Shown: positions 6,707 through 15,636 of the stretch, piece after piece
Position numbering within the stretch: position 1 is the first letter of the stretch
Layout of the letters: each line of letters opens with the position of its first letter
Assembly: GCA_023397675.1 (NCBI GenBank)
Contig: JAEWTV010000138.1
Location: 1-41,069 of the forward strand
Length of the DNA: 41,069 nt
Origin: Bacillota bacterium
GTDB lineage: Bacteria; Bacillota; Clostridia; Acetivibrionales; JANLFN01
Reading direction: 5' to 3'
The notes under the pieces: model-generated
Database searches by the model: none
What the model saw: only the letters and a program-made list of their open reading frames with translations
What the model was told of the DNA's origin: nothing
Program-made: the position numbers and the translations under genes

Positions 6707-7942
6707 TTATTCACCTTTTCTTCTAATCATTGTAAAAGGTTCAACCTCCTGGTCAAGAGGCATAAACACCGTCATTTGAGGATGTGGTGCAACATCGATT
6801 TCTTCATGGTCCACATTTTCCATACTCTTGATTTCCTGAAGAAAATACTGGCCAACAGGCCTTACAACTTCTACAGTTTCGCCTTTGAACATCCTGTTCC
6901 GCTGTTCAACAGTAGCTATTCCCGTTCTCTTGTCAAATGCCGTAACCATTCCTACAAAGTCATAATCTCTGATATATGAACTTGTATTATACACCTGACC
7001 ACTATTTTGAGGCTTTCCAAAGTAAAAGCCTGTGGTAAATTCCCTATGACTTGCCTTTGAAACCTCTTCCAGCCAAACCGGGTTAAAGCTGTAACCTTCA
7101 GGATCAGCATAGTATGCATCTATTGCCTGCCTGTATGCTTTTATTACAGTGGCTACATAATACGAACTTTTCATACGCCCTTCAATTTTCAGGCTTGTAA
7201 CTCCGGATGCGACCAGATCTGGTATATGTTCTATCATGCAAAGATCCTTTGAATTGAATATAAAAGTACCTCTCTCATTTTCATAAACAGGAAGGTATTC
7301 TCCCGGCCTCTTTTCCTCAACCAGATAATACTTCCATCTGCATGGATGAGCACAAAGGCCCCTGTTTGAATCTCTTCCGGTCATATAGTTGCTTAACAGG
7401 CAACGTCCCGAATAAGAAATACACATTGCACCATGGACAAAAACTTCAAGTTCAAGCTCACTTGCAACGTTTTTTCTTATTTCGGAAATCTCATTAAGAG
7501 ACATTTCACGTGCAAGTATTACTCTCGACGCACCTTGTTCATGCCAAAACCTTGCACTGCGCCAGTTTGTGTTATTTGCCTGAGTACTTATATGGATTTC
7601 CAAACCGGGTGAAGTCTCCTTTACTATTGAATAAACCCCCGGATCAGATATGATAACAGCATCAACACCCATATTTTCTATTTGTTTTATATATTCAGGC
7701 ATGCCTTTTAAATCCTGATTGTGAGGAATTATATTTAAAGTTATATAAACCTTTTTGCCATGGTCATGTGCAAAATTGATTCCCTCCTGCATTTCTTCAG
7801 AACCAAAATTATCCGCATAAGCTCTGAGTCCATATGCTTCGCCACCCATATAAACCGCATCGGCTCCATACAAAACAGCCATTTTCAGTTTTTCCAGATT
7901 CCCTGCAGGGGCAAGCAGCTCCACTTTATTTATGTTCTTCAA
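6707..7942 (-). CDS. trhP: U32 family tRNA 5-hydroxyuridine synthase (TrhP-like)
   Basis: A 411-residue peptidase-U32-family protein. The family signature EVFVHGAMCISYSGRC is intact (residues 166-181). Cysteines 174, 181, 197 (or 201) and 235 match the cluster-binding set of TrhP/RlhA proteins. TrhP uses prephenate and an Fe-S cluster to hydroxylate uridine 34 of tRNA to ho5U. The start is TTG at 7942 with AAGGAG 9 bases upstream. It lies 41 bases after trmR, the enzyme that methylates ho5U, as in the Bacillus yrrM-yrrN-yrrO group; here only one U32 paralogue is present. A protease role, as older annotation suggests, is less likely. Confidence 0.88.
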   Translation of the reverse strand: MKNINKVELLAPAGNLEKLKMAVLYGADAVYMGGEAYGLRAYADNFGSEEMQEGINFAHDHGKKVYITLNIIPHNQDLKGMPEYIKQIENMGVDAVIISDPGVYSIVKETSPGLEIHISTQANNTNWRSARFWHEQGASRVILAREMSLNEISEIRKNVASELELEVFVHGAMCISYSGRCLLSNYMTGRDSNRGLCAHPCRWKYYLVEEKRPGEYLPVYENERGTFIFNSKDLCMIEHIPDLVASGVTSLKIEGRMKSSYYVATVIKAYRQAIDAYYADPEGYSFNPVWLEEVSKASHREFTTGFYFGKPQNSGQVYNTSSYIRDYDFVGMVTAFDKRTGIATVEQRNRMFKGETVEVVRPVGQYFLQEIKSMENVDHEEIDVAPHPQMTVFMPLDQEVEPFTMIRRKGE

Positions 7943-7983
7943 TCTAGGTTACTCCTTTTAACTTATAATTTAATTAGATATAA

Positions 7984-8625
7984 TCAATTAATCTTATAGC
8001 TAAGGGCTACACCGTCCCCTACCGGTAAAAGGCTTGTCTCAAGCTCACTGCTGCTGCATATTTGTGTGAGATAATCCCTCATCCTTTTTACAATGGTCTT
8101 TTTTCTTCTTACAACAAGCTCATCGTTTGCAATCATGCCCTTATAAAGGACATTGTCTGAGAACAGCAGCCCGCCTTTTTTTAGCATTCTAAGGCAATCA
8201 GGAAGAAATTCTCCGTACTGGCCCTTGGCAGCATCAAGAAGTATAAGGTCATACTCTTTATCAAGACATTTCAAAACCTCTGAAGCATCTCCTGGTAATA
8301 CATTAATAGTGCTTTCAAGACCTGCCTTTTTAATATTGTTTTTTGCACGTTCTATCATCAAGTCATATCTTTCGATTGTATCTATTTTACCACCAGGTGC
8401 CAATATGTCGGACATTAGAATTGCTGAATAGCCTATGGCTGTGCCTACCTCAAGGATTCTTTGAGGCTTTAGCATTTTACCTAAAACAATAATAAGTTTT
8501 GCAACTTCAGGCTGTACAATAGGAACATGGTTTTCCTCGGCAAATACCTCCAGTTCCTTTAATAAACCTTCGTTCCGGCTTATTGTACTTCGAATGTATT
8601 CATTAATGAAATCATAACAAATCAT
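7984..8625 (-). CDS. trmR: tRNA 5-hydroxyuridine methyltransferase (O-methyltransferase)
   Basis: A 213-residue class I SAM-dependent, metal-binding O-methyltransferase. Motif I is ILEVGTAIGYSAI, motif II has IDTIERYD, and LILLDAAKGQY carries the metal-binding Asp. The Bacillus homologue TrmR (YrrM) converts ho5U34 of tRNA to mo5U34, which widens wobble decoding. The ATG at 8625 has GGAG 7 bases upstream. The longer frame starting at 8673 would run through the terminator stem and is rejected. Gene order mltG, trmR, trhP supports the tRNA assignment over catechol-type methylation. Confidence 0.88.
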   Translation of the reverse strand: MICYDFINEYIRSTISRNEGLLKELEVFAEENHVPIVQPEVAKLIIVLGKMLKPQRILEVGTAIGYSAILMSDILAPGGKIDTIERYDLMIERAKNNIKKAGLESTINVLPGDASEVLKCLDKEYDLILLDAAKGQYGEFLPDCLRMLKKGGLLFSDNVLYKGMIANDELVVRRKKTIVKRMRDYLTQICSSSELETSLLPVGDGVALSYKIN

Positions 8626-8644
8626 AGCATTCTCCAATGTCAAT

Positions 8645-8674
8645 AAGAAAAATGTGGGGCATGCGCCCCACATT
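8645..8674 (-). terminator. Terminator between mltG and trmR
   Basis: A perfect 10-base stem, AATGTGGGGC (8651-8660) with GCCCCACATT (8665-8674) and a 4-base loop, touches the mltG stop codon. On the minus strand it is followed by TTTCTTATTG. It should partly uncouple trmR from the upstream typA-mltG transcript. Confidence 0.75.
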
Positions 8675-9922
8675 CTAATTTAATAAACCATATTTCTTCA
8701 TAGCAGCTTCATGTTCCTTGTAAGTCTTTGAAAATTGGTTTGTTCCGTCTCCCCTTGCAACAAAGTACATATAATCTGTCTTTTCAGGATACAGTGCAGC
8801 CTTAATGGCATCCAGGCTTGGAGAGCATATCGGTCCGGGCGGCAATCCTTCATGCAAATATGTATTGTAAGGATTATTTATTTTAGTATCCTGTAAGGTT
8901 AATACTTTTCTGCTAATGCCATTGCCCTTAAGAATATATTGCACTGATGCACATGACTGAAGTTTTCTTAATGTCGGGTCCTTACTGTTAAGCCTGTTAT
9001 AAAATACCCCTGCAATAATCCTTCTTTCGTCAGCTTTACTCGATTCCTTCTCAATGATTGATGCAAGTGTAATTATCTGGTCCACAGACATATTCAGCTT
9101 CTTTGCCTGCTCATAGTATTCGGGCTTAAACTTATTTTCAAAGTTGTCCAGCATTTTTTCTATTACATCATTTACTTTTTCCTTCATTCCAAACTCATAT
9201 GTATCAGGGAACAAATAGCCCTGCATCTTCAATTCCCTGTCAGAAATTCCGTTAAGGAATTTGTAGTTAAACTTATTTTTCTGTGTTGCATTTATAAACT
9301 CATCAATGTTTACTACCTTTTTGTCATAAAGCCTTTGTGCTATTTCTTTAAGTGTCATTCCTTCCTCGAAGGTAATTTTAATACTTCTAGGACTGCTGGA
9401 CAATATCTTCATTATCTCTTGATAGTTTGATACTATCCTGAATATATTATTTCTAGATGAATTCTTTGGTATAATATGTACACCTGACTGGTACATGCTG
9501 TCAAAGCCGTTTAGCTTTGATATTATTTTGAAAATTGTCGGATGAGCTATTATCCCATCCTTTTCAAGAAGCTTAGCGATATCAGCAGTACTTGATCCCC
9601 TCGGTATTTCTACAACAATTCCCTCGCTTTCGGGAATTTCGTTGTTTACCTGTATTTCATCCTTTCCATTTATAATGGAGTTGTAAGTAAGAATAAAGCA
9701 AATAAGAACAAGTATTAAAAGGCTTCCAATAATAATCATCCATACCGCTAATTTGCGCTTTGGCTTCTTTTGACCGTTATCCGATCCGTCCCCCTGATTA
9801 TTCACTTTCCTGCTGCTTTTTTTAGGACGCTCTCTTCTTATTTTAAGCTGGTCTTCATTATTGTAATTCTCCTCAATTTCCTGAGGCTGCCTAACATTTA
9901 CCACAATTTCTTCTTGCTTCAT
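8675..9922 (-). CDS. mltG: Endolytic murein transglycosylase MltG (YceG-like)
   Basis: A 415-residue membrane-bound lytic transglycosylase that cleaves nascent glycan strands and sets their length. It has a charged cytoplasmic N-terminus, one transmembrane segment (about residues 58-80), a LysM-like region and the YceG domain. The catalytic Glu is in ASIIEKES (Glu291), and GYLFPDTYEF and the C-terminal DYMYFVARGDGTNQFSKTY are typical. The ATG follows a GAGGTG site. It lies 45 bases after typA with no terminator between, so the two are probably co-transcribed. Confidence 0.95.
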   Translation of the reverse strand: MKQEEIVVNVRQPQEIEENYNNEDQLKIRRERPKKSSRKVNNQGDGSDNGQKKPKRKLAVWMIIIGSLLILVLICFILTYNSIINGKDEIQVNNEIPESEGIVVEIPRGSSTADIAKLLEKDGIIAHPTIFKIISKLNGFDSMYQSGVHIIPKNSSRNNIFRIVSNYQEIMKILSSSPRSIKITFEEGMTLKEIAQRLYDKKVVNIDEFINATQKNKFNYKFLNGISDRELKMQGYLFPDTYEFGMKEKVNDVIEKMLDNFENKFKPEYYEQAKKLNMSVDQIITLASIIEKESSKADERRIIAGVFYNRLNSKDPTLRKLQSCASVQYILKGNGISRKVLTLQDTKINNPYNTYLHEGLPPGPICSPSLDAIKAALYPEKTDYMYFVARGDGTNQFSKTYKEHEAAMKKYGLLN

Positions 9923-9967
9923 CCACTCACCTCTATCCTTATATATACCCTTTACAGAATATATATT

Positions 9968-11806
9968 TTATTCCTGTTGAGCTTTTCTTTGTTTTGATTC
10001 TGATTTTGCCCTGAGCTCAGTATCAAGAATCTTTTTTCTAAGTCTGATATTTTTAGGTGTAATCTCTACCAGCTCGTCATCTGTAATAAACTCAAGAGCC
10101 TGTTCAAGGCTTAATATAACTGGCGGGGTAAGTCTTAAAGCTTCATCCGAACCGGATGCACGCATATTTGTTACGTGTTTCTTTTTGCATACATTTACGG
10201 TAATATCTTCAGCTCTGGCATTTTCACCAACTATCATACCTTCGTAAACCTTTGTACCTGCACCAATGAATAGGCTTCCTCTTTCCTGAGCATTATACAA
10301 TCCATAAGTAATGGATTCACCTGTTTCCCAGGCAACAATTGAACCTCTTTGTCTTCCCTGAATATCGCCTTTATAAGGTTCAAATCCATGGAAGATATGA
10401 TTCATTATACCATTTCCCTTTGTATCCGTCAAAAACTCAGATCTATATCCGATAAGGCCTCTTGCCGGTATCTTGAATTCCAGTCTCATGTAGCCCTGGT
10501 TGGCAGAATGCATGTTAATCATTTCAGCCTTTCTTGAGCCGAGCTTTTCCATTACAACGCCCATAAAATCTTCGGGTACATCTATTGTCAGTAATTCCAA
10601 AGGCTCAAAAAGCTCGTCGTTAACTGTCTTATAAATAACCTGCGGTTTGGATACTTGGAATTCATAGCCCTGTCTTCTCATTGTCTCAATGAGTATTGAA
10701 AGATGCAGTTCACCACGCCCCGAAACCTTGAATGCATCAGCAGTTTCAGTTTCTTCAACCCTCATGCTGAGGTTTGTCTCAAGTTCTCTGAAAAGTCTGT
10801 CTCTTAAGTGTCTTGTTGTTACATAAGTACCTTCACGCCCAGCAAACGGACTGTCGTTTACAGAGAAGTTCATCGATATTGTCGGCTCGTCTATGTCTAC
10901 AAACGGTAATGGTTCAGGATTTTCCACATCACAGATTGTTTCACCTATAAAAATATCGGATATTCCAGATACCGCAACTATATCTCCAAATTTACTTTCC
11001 TGGGTCTCTGTCCTTTTAAGACCTTCGTATGTGTACAAACGGCTTAACTTTACATTCTGAAAAGAACCGTCCTTTTTACATACAACAGCCTGCTGTCCAA
11101 CCTTTATACTTCCTCTTTCAACTCTTCCTATTGCAATTCTTCCAACATATTCATCGTAATCTACACTTGAAACAAGCAATTGGAGCGGTTTGTCCAGGTC
11201 TCCAGAAGGAGCCGGTACCTTTTCGATGATTGTATCAAGCAATGGCTTGAGGTCTTGCTTTTCATCTTCAAGTTCAAAAATAGAATAGCCGTCTCTGGAA
11301 GATGCGTATACAACAGGAAATTCCAGTTGCTCATCATCTGCCTCAAGCTCGATGAAAAGCTCAAGAACTTCGTCTATAACCTCATAGGGTCTTGCCTCGG
11401 GTCTGTCTATCTTATTTACAACGACTATCGGCTTAAGATTAAGCTGAAGTGCCTTTCTCAGCACGAAACGTGTTTGAGGCATAGGACCTTCGAATGCATC
11501 TACAAGCAGTAAAACACCGTCTACCATTTTAAGAACACGTTCCACTTCTCCGCCGAAATCAGCATGCCCCGGTGTATCAACTATATTGATTTTAATATCC
11601 TTATAATTAACTGAGGTATTTTTTGCAAGTATGGTAATTCCTCTTTCACGCTCAAGCTCGTTTGAGTCCATTACCCTTTCCTGTACTTGCTCATTTTCTC
11701 TGAAAATACCGCTTTGCCTTAACATTCCATCAACCAAAGTAGTCTTTCCATGGTCAACGTGAGCAATGATTGCTATGTTTCTTATATCTTCTCTGATATG
11801 TTCCAT
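9968..11806 (-). CDS. typA: Ribosome-associated GTPase TypA/BipA
   Basis: A 612-residue translational GTPase, the same length as Bacillus TypA. The GTPase motifs are AHVDHGKT (15-22), the switch I region ERERGITI, DTPGHADF and NKIDRP. EF-G-like domains and the BipA-specific C-terminal domain (NIRLRKKILD near the end) follow. BipA acts in ribosome assembly and stress adaptation. The ATG at 11806 gives the canonical MEHIREDIRNIAIIAH start with AAGGTGG upstream; a frame extension to 11836 has no better site. It heads the typA-mltG unit. Confidence 0.96.
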   Translation of the reverse strand: MEHIREDIRNIAIIAHVDHGKTTLVDGMLRQSGIFRENEQVQERVMDSNELERERGITILAKNTSVNYKDIKINIVDTPGHADFGGEVERVLKMVDGVLLLVDAFEGPMPQTRFVLRKALQLNLKPIVVVNKIDRPEARPYEVIDEVLELFIELEADDEQLEFPVVYASSRDGYSIFELEDEKQDLKPLLDTIIEKVPAPSGDLDKPLQLLVSSVDYDEYVGRIAIGRVERGSIKVGQQAVVCKKDGSFQNVKLSRLYTYEGLKRTETQESKFGDIVAVSGISDIFIGETICDVENPEPLPFVDIDEPTISMNFSVNDSPFAGREGTYVTTRHLRDRLFRELETNLSMRVEETETADAFKVSGRGELHLSILIETMRRQGYEFQVSKPQVIYKTVNDELFEPLELLTIDVPEDFMGVVMEKLGSRKAEMINMHSANQGYMRLEFKIPARGLIGYRSEFLTDTKGNGIMNHIFHGFEPYKGDIQGRQRGSIVAWETGESITYGLYNAQERGSLFIGAGTKVYEGMIVGENARAEDITVNVCKKKHVTNMRASGSDEALRLTPPVILSLEQALEFITDDELVEITPKNIRLRKKILDTELRAKSESKQRKAQQE

Positions 11807-11954
11807 AAAACCCACCTTATCTATGTGTTTGTCCATATATTGTAATATATACGGTTGAAATTGCTTAAAAAAACAAATTGCTGCCTCTAAACAATCATAA
11901 CTATTCTAATTTATGGTTCGAACATTGTCAACTAAAGCACTGCTAAATTAGATG

Positions 11955-12168
11955 TTATGCTAACAATAATTTTATGAAGTAACGAACAGTTCCGAGGTTT
12001 AGAACCTGTAAATTCAGTTCGGGCAAATTCAAACTCGCCGAATAAAATGTAGTTATATTTATAGGTAGTTATTCAGCTCAAACAGTGAATTTGCTTATCC
12101 TCGCTCGGATTAACAAGTTCTACAACCTCTCCACAAACGTTCCTTCATAAAATTATTACTAGCATTAC
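11955..12168. repeat. MITE-like imperfect palindrome of about 214 bp
   Basis: The two ends are inverted copies: left ATGCTAACAATAATTTTATG (from 11957) matches the reverse complement of the right end, ATGCTAGTAATAATTTTATG. Similarity continues about 55 bases inward (GAGGTT, AGAAC, TGT). An inner pair GCAAATTCA/TGAATTTGC lies at about 12023 and 12085. The whole segment could fold into one long hairpin. No ORF is present. It fills most of the 506-base gap between typA and mutS2; the remainder holds the mutS2 terminator and AT-rich sequence. Confidence 0.7.
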
Positions 12169-12237
12169 CTAAAAAACCTAAAAACATTATAAAATTATTT
12201 ACTAATTCTAAAATGAACATTTTAAATACCTTAACCT

Positions 12238-12273
12238 AAAATAAGTGTTCAATAATAAATGAACACTTATTTT
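12238..12273 (-). terminator. Terminator of mutS2
   Basis: A perfect 14-base stem, AAAATAAGTGTTCA with TGAACACTTATTTT around an 8-base loop, 40 bases past the mutS2 stop. A/T ends on both sides give it terminator character in both directions. Confidence 0.75.
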
Positions 12274-12312
12274 TATATAGTACGATTATCATTTACTTTA
12301 TTATCCTTACCT

Positions 12313-14691
12313 TTACTTCATTTCAACAACCGTTACCCCATTTTCACCTTCGCCGAATTTGCCCAGCCTGTAGCTCTTGACATGGGGGTTATTCCTAAGG
12401 TACTGGTGTATACCACTTCGAAGCACACCTGTCCCCTTTCCGTGAATTATCATAACCTCATGAAGCCCTGATATACTAGCGTCATCAAGATATTTATCAA
12501 CATTTTCTATTGCATCATCAAGTGACATTCCACGCAGATCAATTTCAGTTGAAATATGGCTGGACTTTTCCTTTCCAATGCGCCCAAAACCTACTTTATG
12601 GGGCTCAGCCTTCGGTGTGTCAACCCGTTTAAGGTTTGACATATGAATATTAACCTTCATAATTCCGGCCTGAATCAATGCTTCTCCGTTTTTATCGGGC
12701 GGTGTAATAATCGTACCCTTTTGATTAAGATTAACAATGAGAACAGTTTCTCCGGGCTTCAGATCCTCAGGCGGCATTGAAAAACCGTACTTGGGTGAGG
12801 CTGCTTCCGCAAGTGAATTCTCAAGCCCTCCTATCTTGTTTCTAAGTTTGTGCTTCATCTCTTCGGCTAATTTGTTTCTCTGTTCCGCTTCCTGTTCCTG
12901 TTCAAGCCTTCTTAATTCCGTCAATATCTGCTCGCTTTCTTCCTTTGCATCCAGCAATATCCTGCGGGATTCTTCCCTGGCTTCCCTCAGCATCTTTTCC
13001 TTCTGTTGCTGGAACTTCTTCCTTTCGTTATCCAGCTCCTTTTTAATGTTCTCAATCTCAAGTCTGAACCTTTCAGCCTTCATCTTTTCCTGTTCGGCTT
13101 CCTGACGGTTTTTTTCTATACTTACAAGTATATCCTCAAACCTTATGTCTTCCTGAGATATGAACTCCTTTGCCCTAATTAAGATATCTTCTGAAAGTCC
13201 GAGCCTGCCTGATATGGCAAAGGCATTACTTTTGCCCGGAATTCCTATAAGAAGCCTGTATGTTGGCCTTAATGTCTCCACGTCAAACTCGCAGCAGCCG
13301 TTTTCAACCCCTTTGGTTGAAATGGCATACACCTTCAATTCACTGTAATGAGTTGTCGCAACCGTAGTAGAACCTGTTTGGTGCAGGCGTTCAAGGATTG
13401 ACATAGCCAATGCTGCACCTTCTGTTGGATCCGTACCTGCTCCTAGTTCGTCAAACAACACCAGTGATTTGTCATCCGCTTCACTTAATATATTAACTAT
13501 GTTTCTCATATGCGAGGAAAATGTACTCAGGCTCTGTTCAATACTCTGTTCATCCCCGATATCTGCAAAAATCTTATCAAATACACTCATTTCGGTACCT
13601 TCACCAGCCGGAACATGCAGCCCTGCCTGAACCATAAGAGTGAACAACCCCACTGTTTTCAATGTTACTGTCTTACCACCGGTGTTTGGCCCAGTTATTA
13701 CAAGAGTATTAAAGTCATTGCCTATCCAGAAATCTATAGGTACCACAACATTCTTCTCAATTAGCGGATGCCTGCCTTTTTTTACAAGTATCCTTCTCTC
13801 ATTATTGAGTACAGGGCAAACGCAGTTATAGTCAAGACTTAACCTTGCTTTTGCAAAAATAAAATCAAGCTTTCCCAGAATAATCACATCTGATTCAAGT
13901 TTATCAGCTATTTCAGCGACATGTGATGTAAGCTCCATCAGTATACGTTCAATCTCAAGCTGCTCCTTTATTTTCATCTGCTTAATATCATTATTTGCAT
14001 TAACTACAGCCATAGGCTCAACGAAAATAGTAGCCCCGCTTGCAGAAGAATCATGGACAAGACCGGGAATTTCATTCCTGTATTCCTGCTTCACAGGGAC
14101 AACATACCTGTCCCCTCTCATAGTAACAATTGCATCCTGCATAAACTTCTGATATTTTGAGGACCTAACAATGCTATTCAGTTTTTCCTTTATTGAATCC
14201 TGTAGCTGCCTTATCTGGCGTCTTATAGATGAAAGCGAAGGACTTGCCTGATCGGATATTTCTTCCTCATTTAGGATAGCCATCCTTATTTCATCTTCAA
14301 CCCTTTTATTAGCTTCGAGGGACCTTATAAAGCCGTTAACAACATTGTCATCATCAAGTGTTATACCTTCCGAAGCATAGCTTTTCAAGTTCCTGCATGC
14401 CATGAGAACATCCGAAACCCTGAGCAGTTCTATAGGGTTTAACATACTCCCAAGGGATACTCTTTTTAGCGTATCCCTTATATCATGAATTCCTCCCAGC
14501 GGAGGCCTTCCTTTTCTGGCAATAAAGCTTACACCGTCGGAAGTTTCCTTCAGCAGCTGTGATACCTTGCTAAAGCTTTTTTGAGGGAGAAGGTCCTTTG
14601 CGATCTCCTTTCCCAGGCCGGATGACGCAAGATCACATACTTTATACACAATCTTATCGAATTCCAGCACTCTTAATGCTTTTTCATTCAT
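12313..14691 (-). CDS. mutS2: MutS2 ATPase/endonuclease (Smr domain)
   Basis: A 792-residue MutS2. The N-terminal clamp includes GRPPLGGIHDIRDTLKR. The ABC-type ATPase has Walker A GPNTGGKT (334-341) and a signature/Walker B region ending LVLFDELGAGTDPTEG. A long coiled coil rich in E/K/R spans about 520-640. The C-terminal Smr nuclease domain (about 715-792) has DLRGMSLDDA and IIHGKGTGVLR. The family suppresses recombination and, in Bacillus, resolves collided ribosomes. It follows the CooT-family gene by 15 bases, with AGAGG before the ATG, so co-transcription is likely. Confidence 0.96.
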   Translation of the reverse strand: MNEKALRVLEFDKIVYKVCDLASSGLGKEIAKDLLPQKSFSKVSQLLKETSDGVSFIARKGRPPLGGIHDIRDTLKRVSLGSMLNPIELLRVSDVLMACRNLKSYASEGITLDDDNVVNGFIRSLEANKRVEDEIRMAILNEEEISDQASPSLSSIRRQIRQLQDSIKEKLNSIVRSSKYQKFMQDAIVTMRGDRYVVPVKQEYRNEIPGLVHDSSASGATIFVEPMAVVNANNDIKQMKIKEQLEIERILMELTSHVAEIADKLESDVIILGKLDFIFAKARLSLDYNCVCPVLNNERRILVKKGRHPLIEKNVVVPIDFWIGNDFNTLVITGPNTGGKTVTLKTVGLFTLMVQAGLHVPAGEGTEMSVFDKIFADIGDEQSIEQSLSTFSSHMRNIVNILSEADDKSLVLFDELGAGTDPTEGAALAMSILERLHQTGSTTVATTHYSELKVYAISTKGVENGCCEFDVETLRPTYRLLIGIPGKSNAFAISGRLGLSEDILIRAKEFISQEDIRFEDILVSIEKNRQEAEQEKMKAERFRLEIENIKKELDNERKKFQQQKEKMLREAREESRRILLDAKEESEQILTELRRLEQEQEAEQRNKLAEEMKHKLRNKIGGLENSLAEAASPKYGFSMPPEDLKPGETVLIVNLNQKGTIITPPDKNGEALIQAGIMKVNIHMSNLKRVDTPKAEPHKVGFGRIGKEKSSHISTEIDLRGMSLDDAIENVDKYLDDASISGLHEVMIIHGKGTGVLRSGIHQYLRNNPHVKSYRLGKFGEGENGVTVVEMK

Positions 14692-14706
14692 ATATAAGTT
14701 AACCTC

Positions 14707-14895
14707 TTACTTTTCTAAAATAATTTTATGGTCTACCAGTGCCAATTCCTTAATTCTGGCTTTTATAATCTTTCTTTGTCCAAAAATATTTTCAAGAATA
14801 AGCTTTCCGTCTTCCGGTATTACCTTGTCAACACCTTCTAGAAGAAGGGTTTCGTTACCTTCATTATCAATAACATATGCGTTTGCTTCACACAT
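14707..14895 (-). CDS. CooT-family small nickel-binding protein
   Basis: A 62-residue protein beginning MCEANAYVI, with the family core LLLEGVDKVIPEDGKLILEN and IFGQRKIIKARI. CooT proteins bind nickel through the conserved Cys2 and assist carbon monoxide dehydrogenase maturation in some bacteria. Starting at ATG 14895 places Cys at position 2 as the family requires, and AGAGG is 8 bases upstream; a GTG at 14904 is rejected. No CO dehydrogenase is in the window, so the partner here is unknown. It lies between DUF3842 and mutS2 in a tight minus-strand run. Confidence 0.75.
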   Translation of the reverse strand: MCEANAYVIDNEGNETLLLEGVDKVIPEDGKLILENIFGQRKIIKARIKELALVDHKIILEK

Positions 14896-14923
14896 ACAAA
14901 TCACCTCTATGATAATAATTTAA

Positions 14924-15349
14924 TTAATAGTTTGATTTCCCAGCAATTAGAGTCCTTATTGCTGTAACCAGGCTTTCTATATAATGTGGTAAGGGTTCTG
15001 ACTTAACTCCTACAATATCAATATTACATTTATTAAGTGGAATAAGAATTTTCCTTGCTCGGCTCTCCCCAATAGCTTTTGCCATTGCCGGAGTAAGTTC
15101 ACCCATCATTGAGTTAGCTATTACTATGCCTACTGCACCCGCAATTATATCTACTTTGTCTGCATTATATACTAAGGCATTTTCACCTGAAGCGCCTTCA
15201 TTAGCACCGGCTTTCAGCATCACTGCCGTTGCAGCTGCATTAGTCCCCAATGCCACAATTTCAATATCCTCAGGAAGATCCCTGCGAAGCTTTTCAACAA
15301 TAGCTTTGCCGATTCCGCCGCCCTGTCCGTCAATAACAGCTATCCGCAT
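14924..15349 (-). CDS. DUF3842 family protein
   Basis: A 141-residue conserved clostridial protein of unknown function. It begins MRIAVIDGQGGGIGKAIVEK, a Rossmann-like first strand with a glycine-rich nucleotide-binding turn. Alternating hydrophobic strands follow (IEIVALGTNAAAT, DIIAGAVGIVIANSMMGE) and a single Cys (NKCNID). The ATG at 15349 gives the natural N-terminus; the frame extends to a TTG at 15395-15397 that lacks a ribosome site. The start itself has only a weak, distant AAGGGGG. The tight link to the CooT-family gene suggests a shared, perhaps metal-related, role. Confidence 0.7.
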   Translation of the reverse strand: MRIAVIDGQGGGIGKAIVEKLRRDLPEDIEIVALGTNAAATAVMLKAGANEGASGENALVYNADKVDIIAGAVGIVIANSMMGELTPAMAKAIGESRARKILIPLNKCNIDIVGVKSEPLPHYIESLVTAIRTLIAGKSNY

Positions 15350-15432
15350 AAAATTAAACTTCTTCCCCCTTATGCCTCTAAAAAAATTAACAGGCAATTT
15401 GTTTATATGGTTATTATAACATATGAAACAAT

Positions 15433-15472
15433 AAAAAACACAGCCGCTACCGCTGTAGTCGATAAGGGCTGT
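15433..15472 (-). terminator. Terminator downstream of the amidase gene
   Basis: Minus strand: ACAGCCC (15472-15466) pairs with GGCTGT (15445-15440) around an imperfectly paired interior, followed by GTTTTTTATTG. It separates the amidase transcript from DUF3842. Confidence 0.6.
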
Positions 15473-15508
15473 GAAGAGCTGAGATTTTGTATAAACTTAT
15501 ATTACGTG

Positions 15509-15627
15509 AAAGTTGTTAGAAGCGAGAAGTACTAGGCACACAAGGCGAGAAGCGCGGAGCATATTGTTATATATGAGCACTTCGAGTCCGTCGTGTAACG
15601 AAGTAATTCGATGCTTATGGCAACTTT
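15509..15627. repeat. MITE-like imperfect palindrome of about 119 bp
   Basis: It begins AAAGTTG (15509-15515) and ends CAACTTT (15621-15627). The arms match over about 50 bases with mismatches (AAGC, TACT, ACAC and GAAG blocks align). The centre is CATAT/ATATG around 15560-15574. It is GC-richer than its flanks and has no ORF. It lies between the amidase stop and its terminator, so the amidase mRNA would carry it as a long 3' hairpin. Confidence 0.7.
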
Positions 15628-15636
15628 ATTAACTGA

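Noticed and set aside
7984..8673. Longer trmR frame starting at 8673
   Set aside because: The extra 16 codons would read through the terminator stem at 8651-8674 and have no ribosome site; ATG 8625 has GGAG at good spacing.
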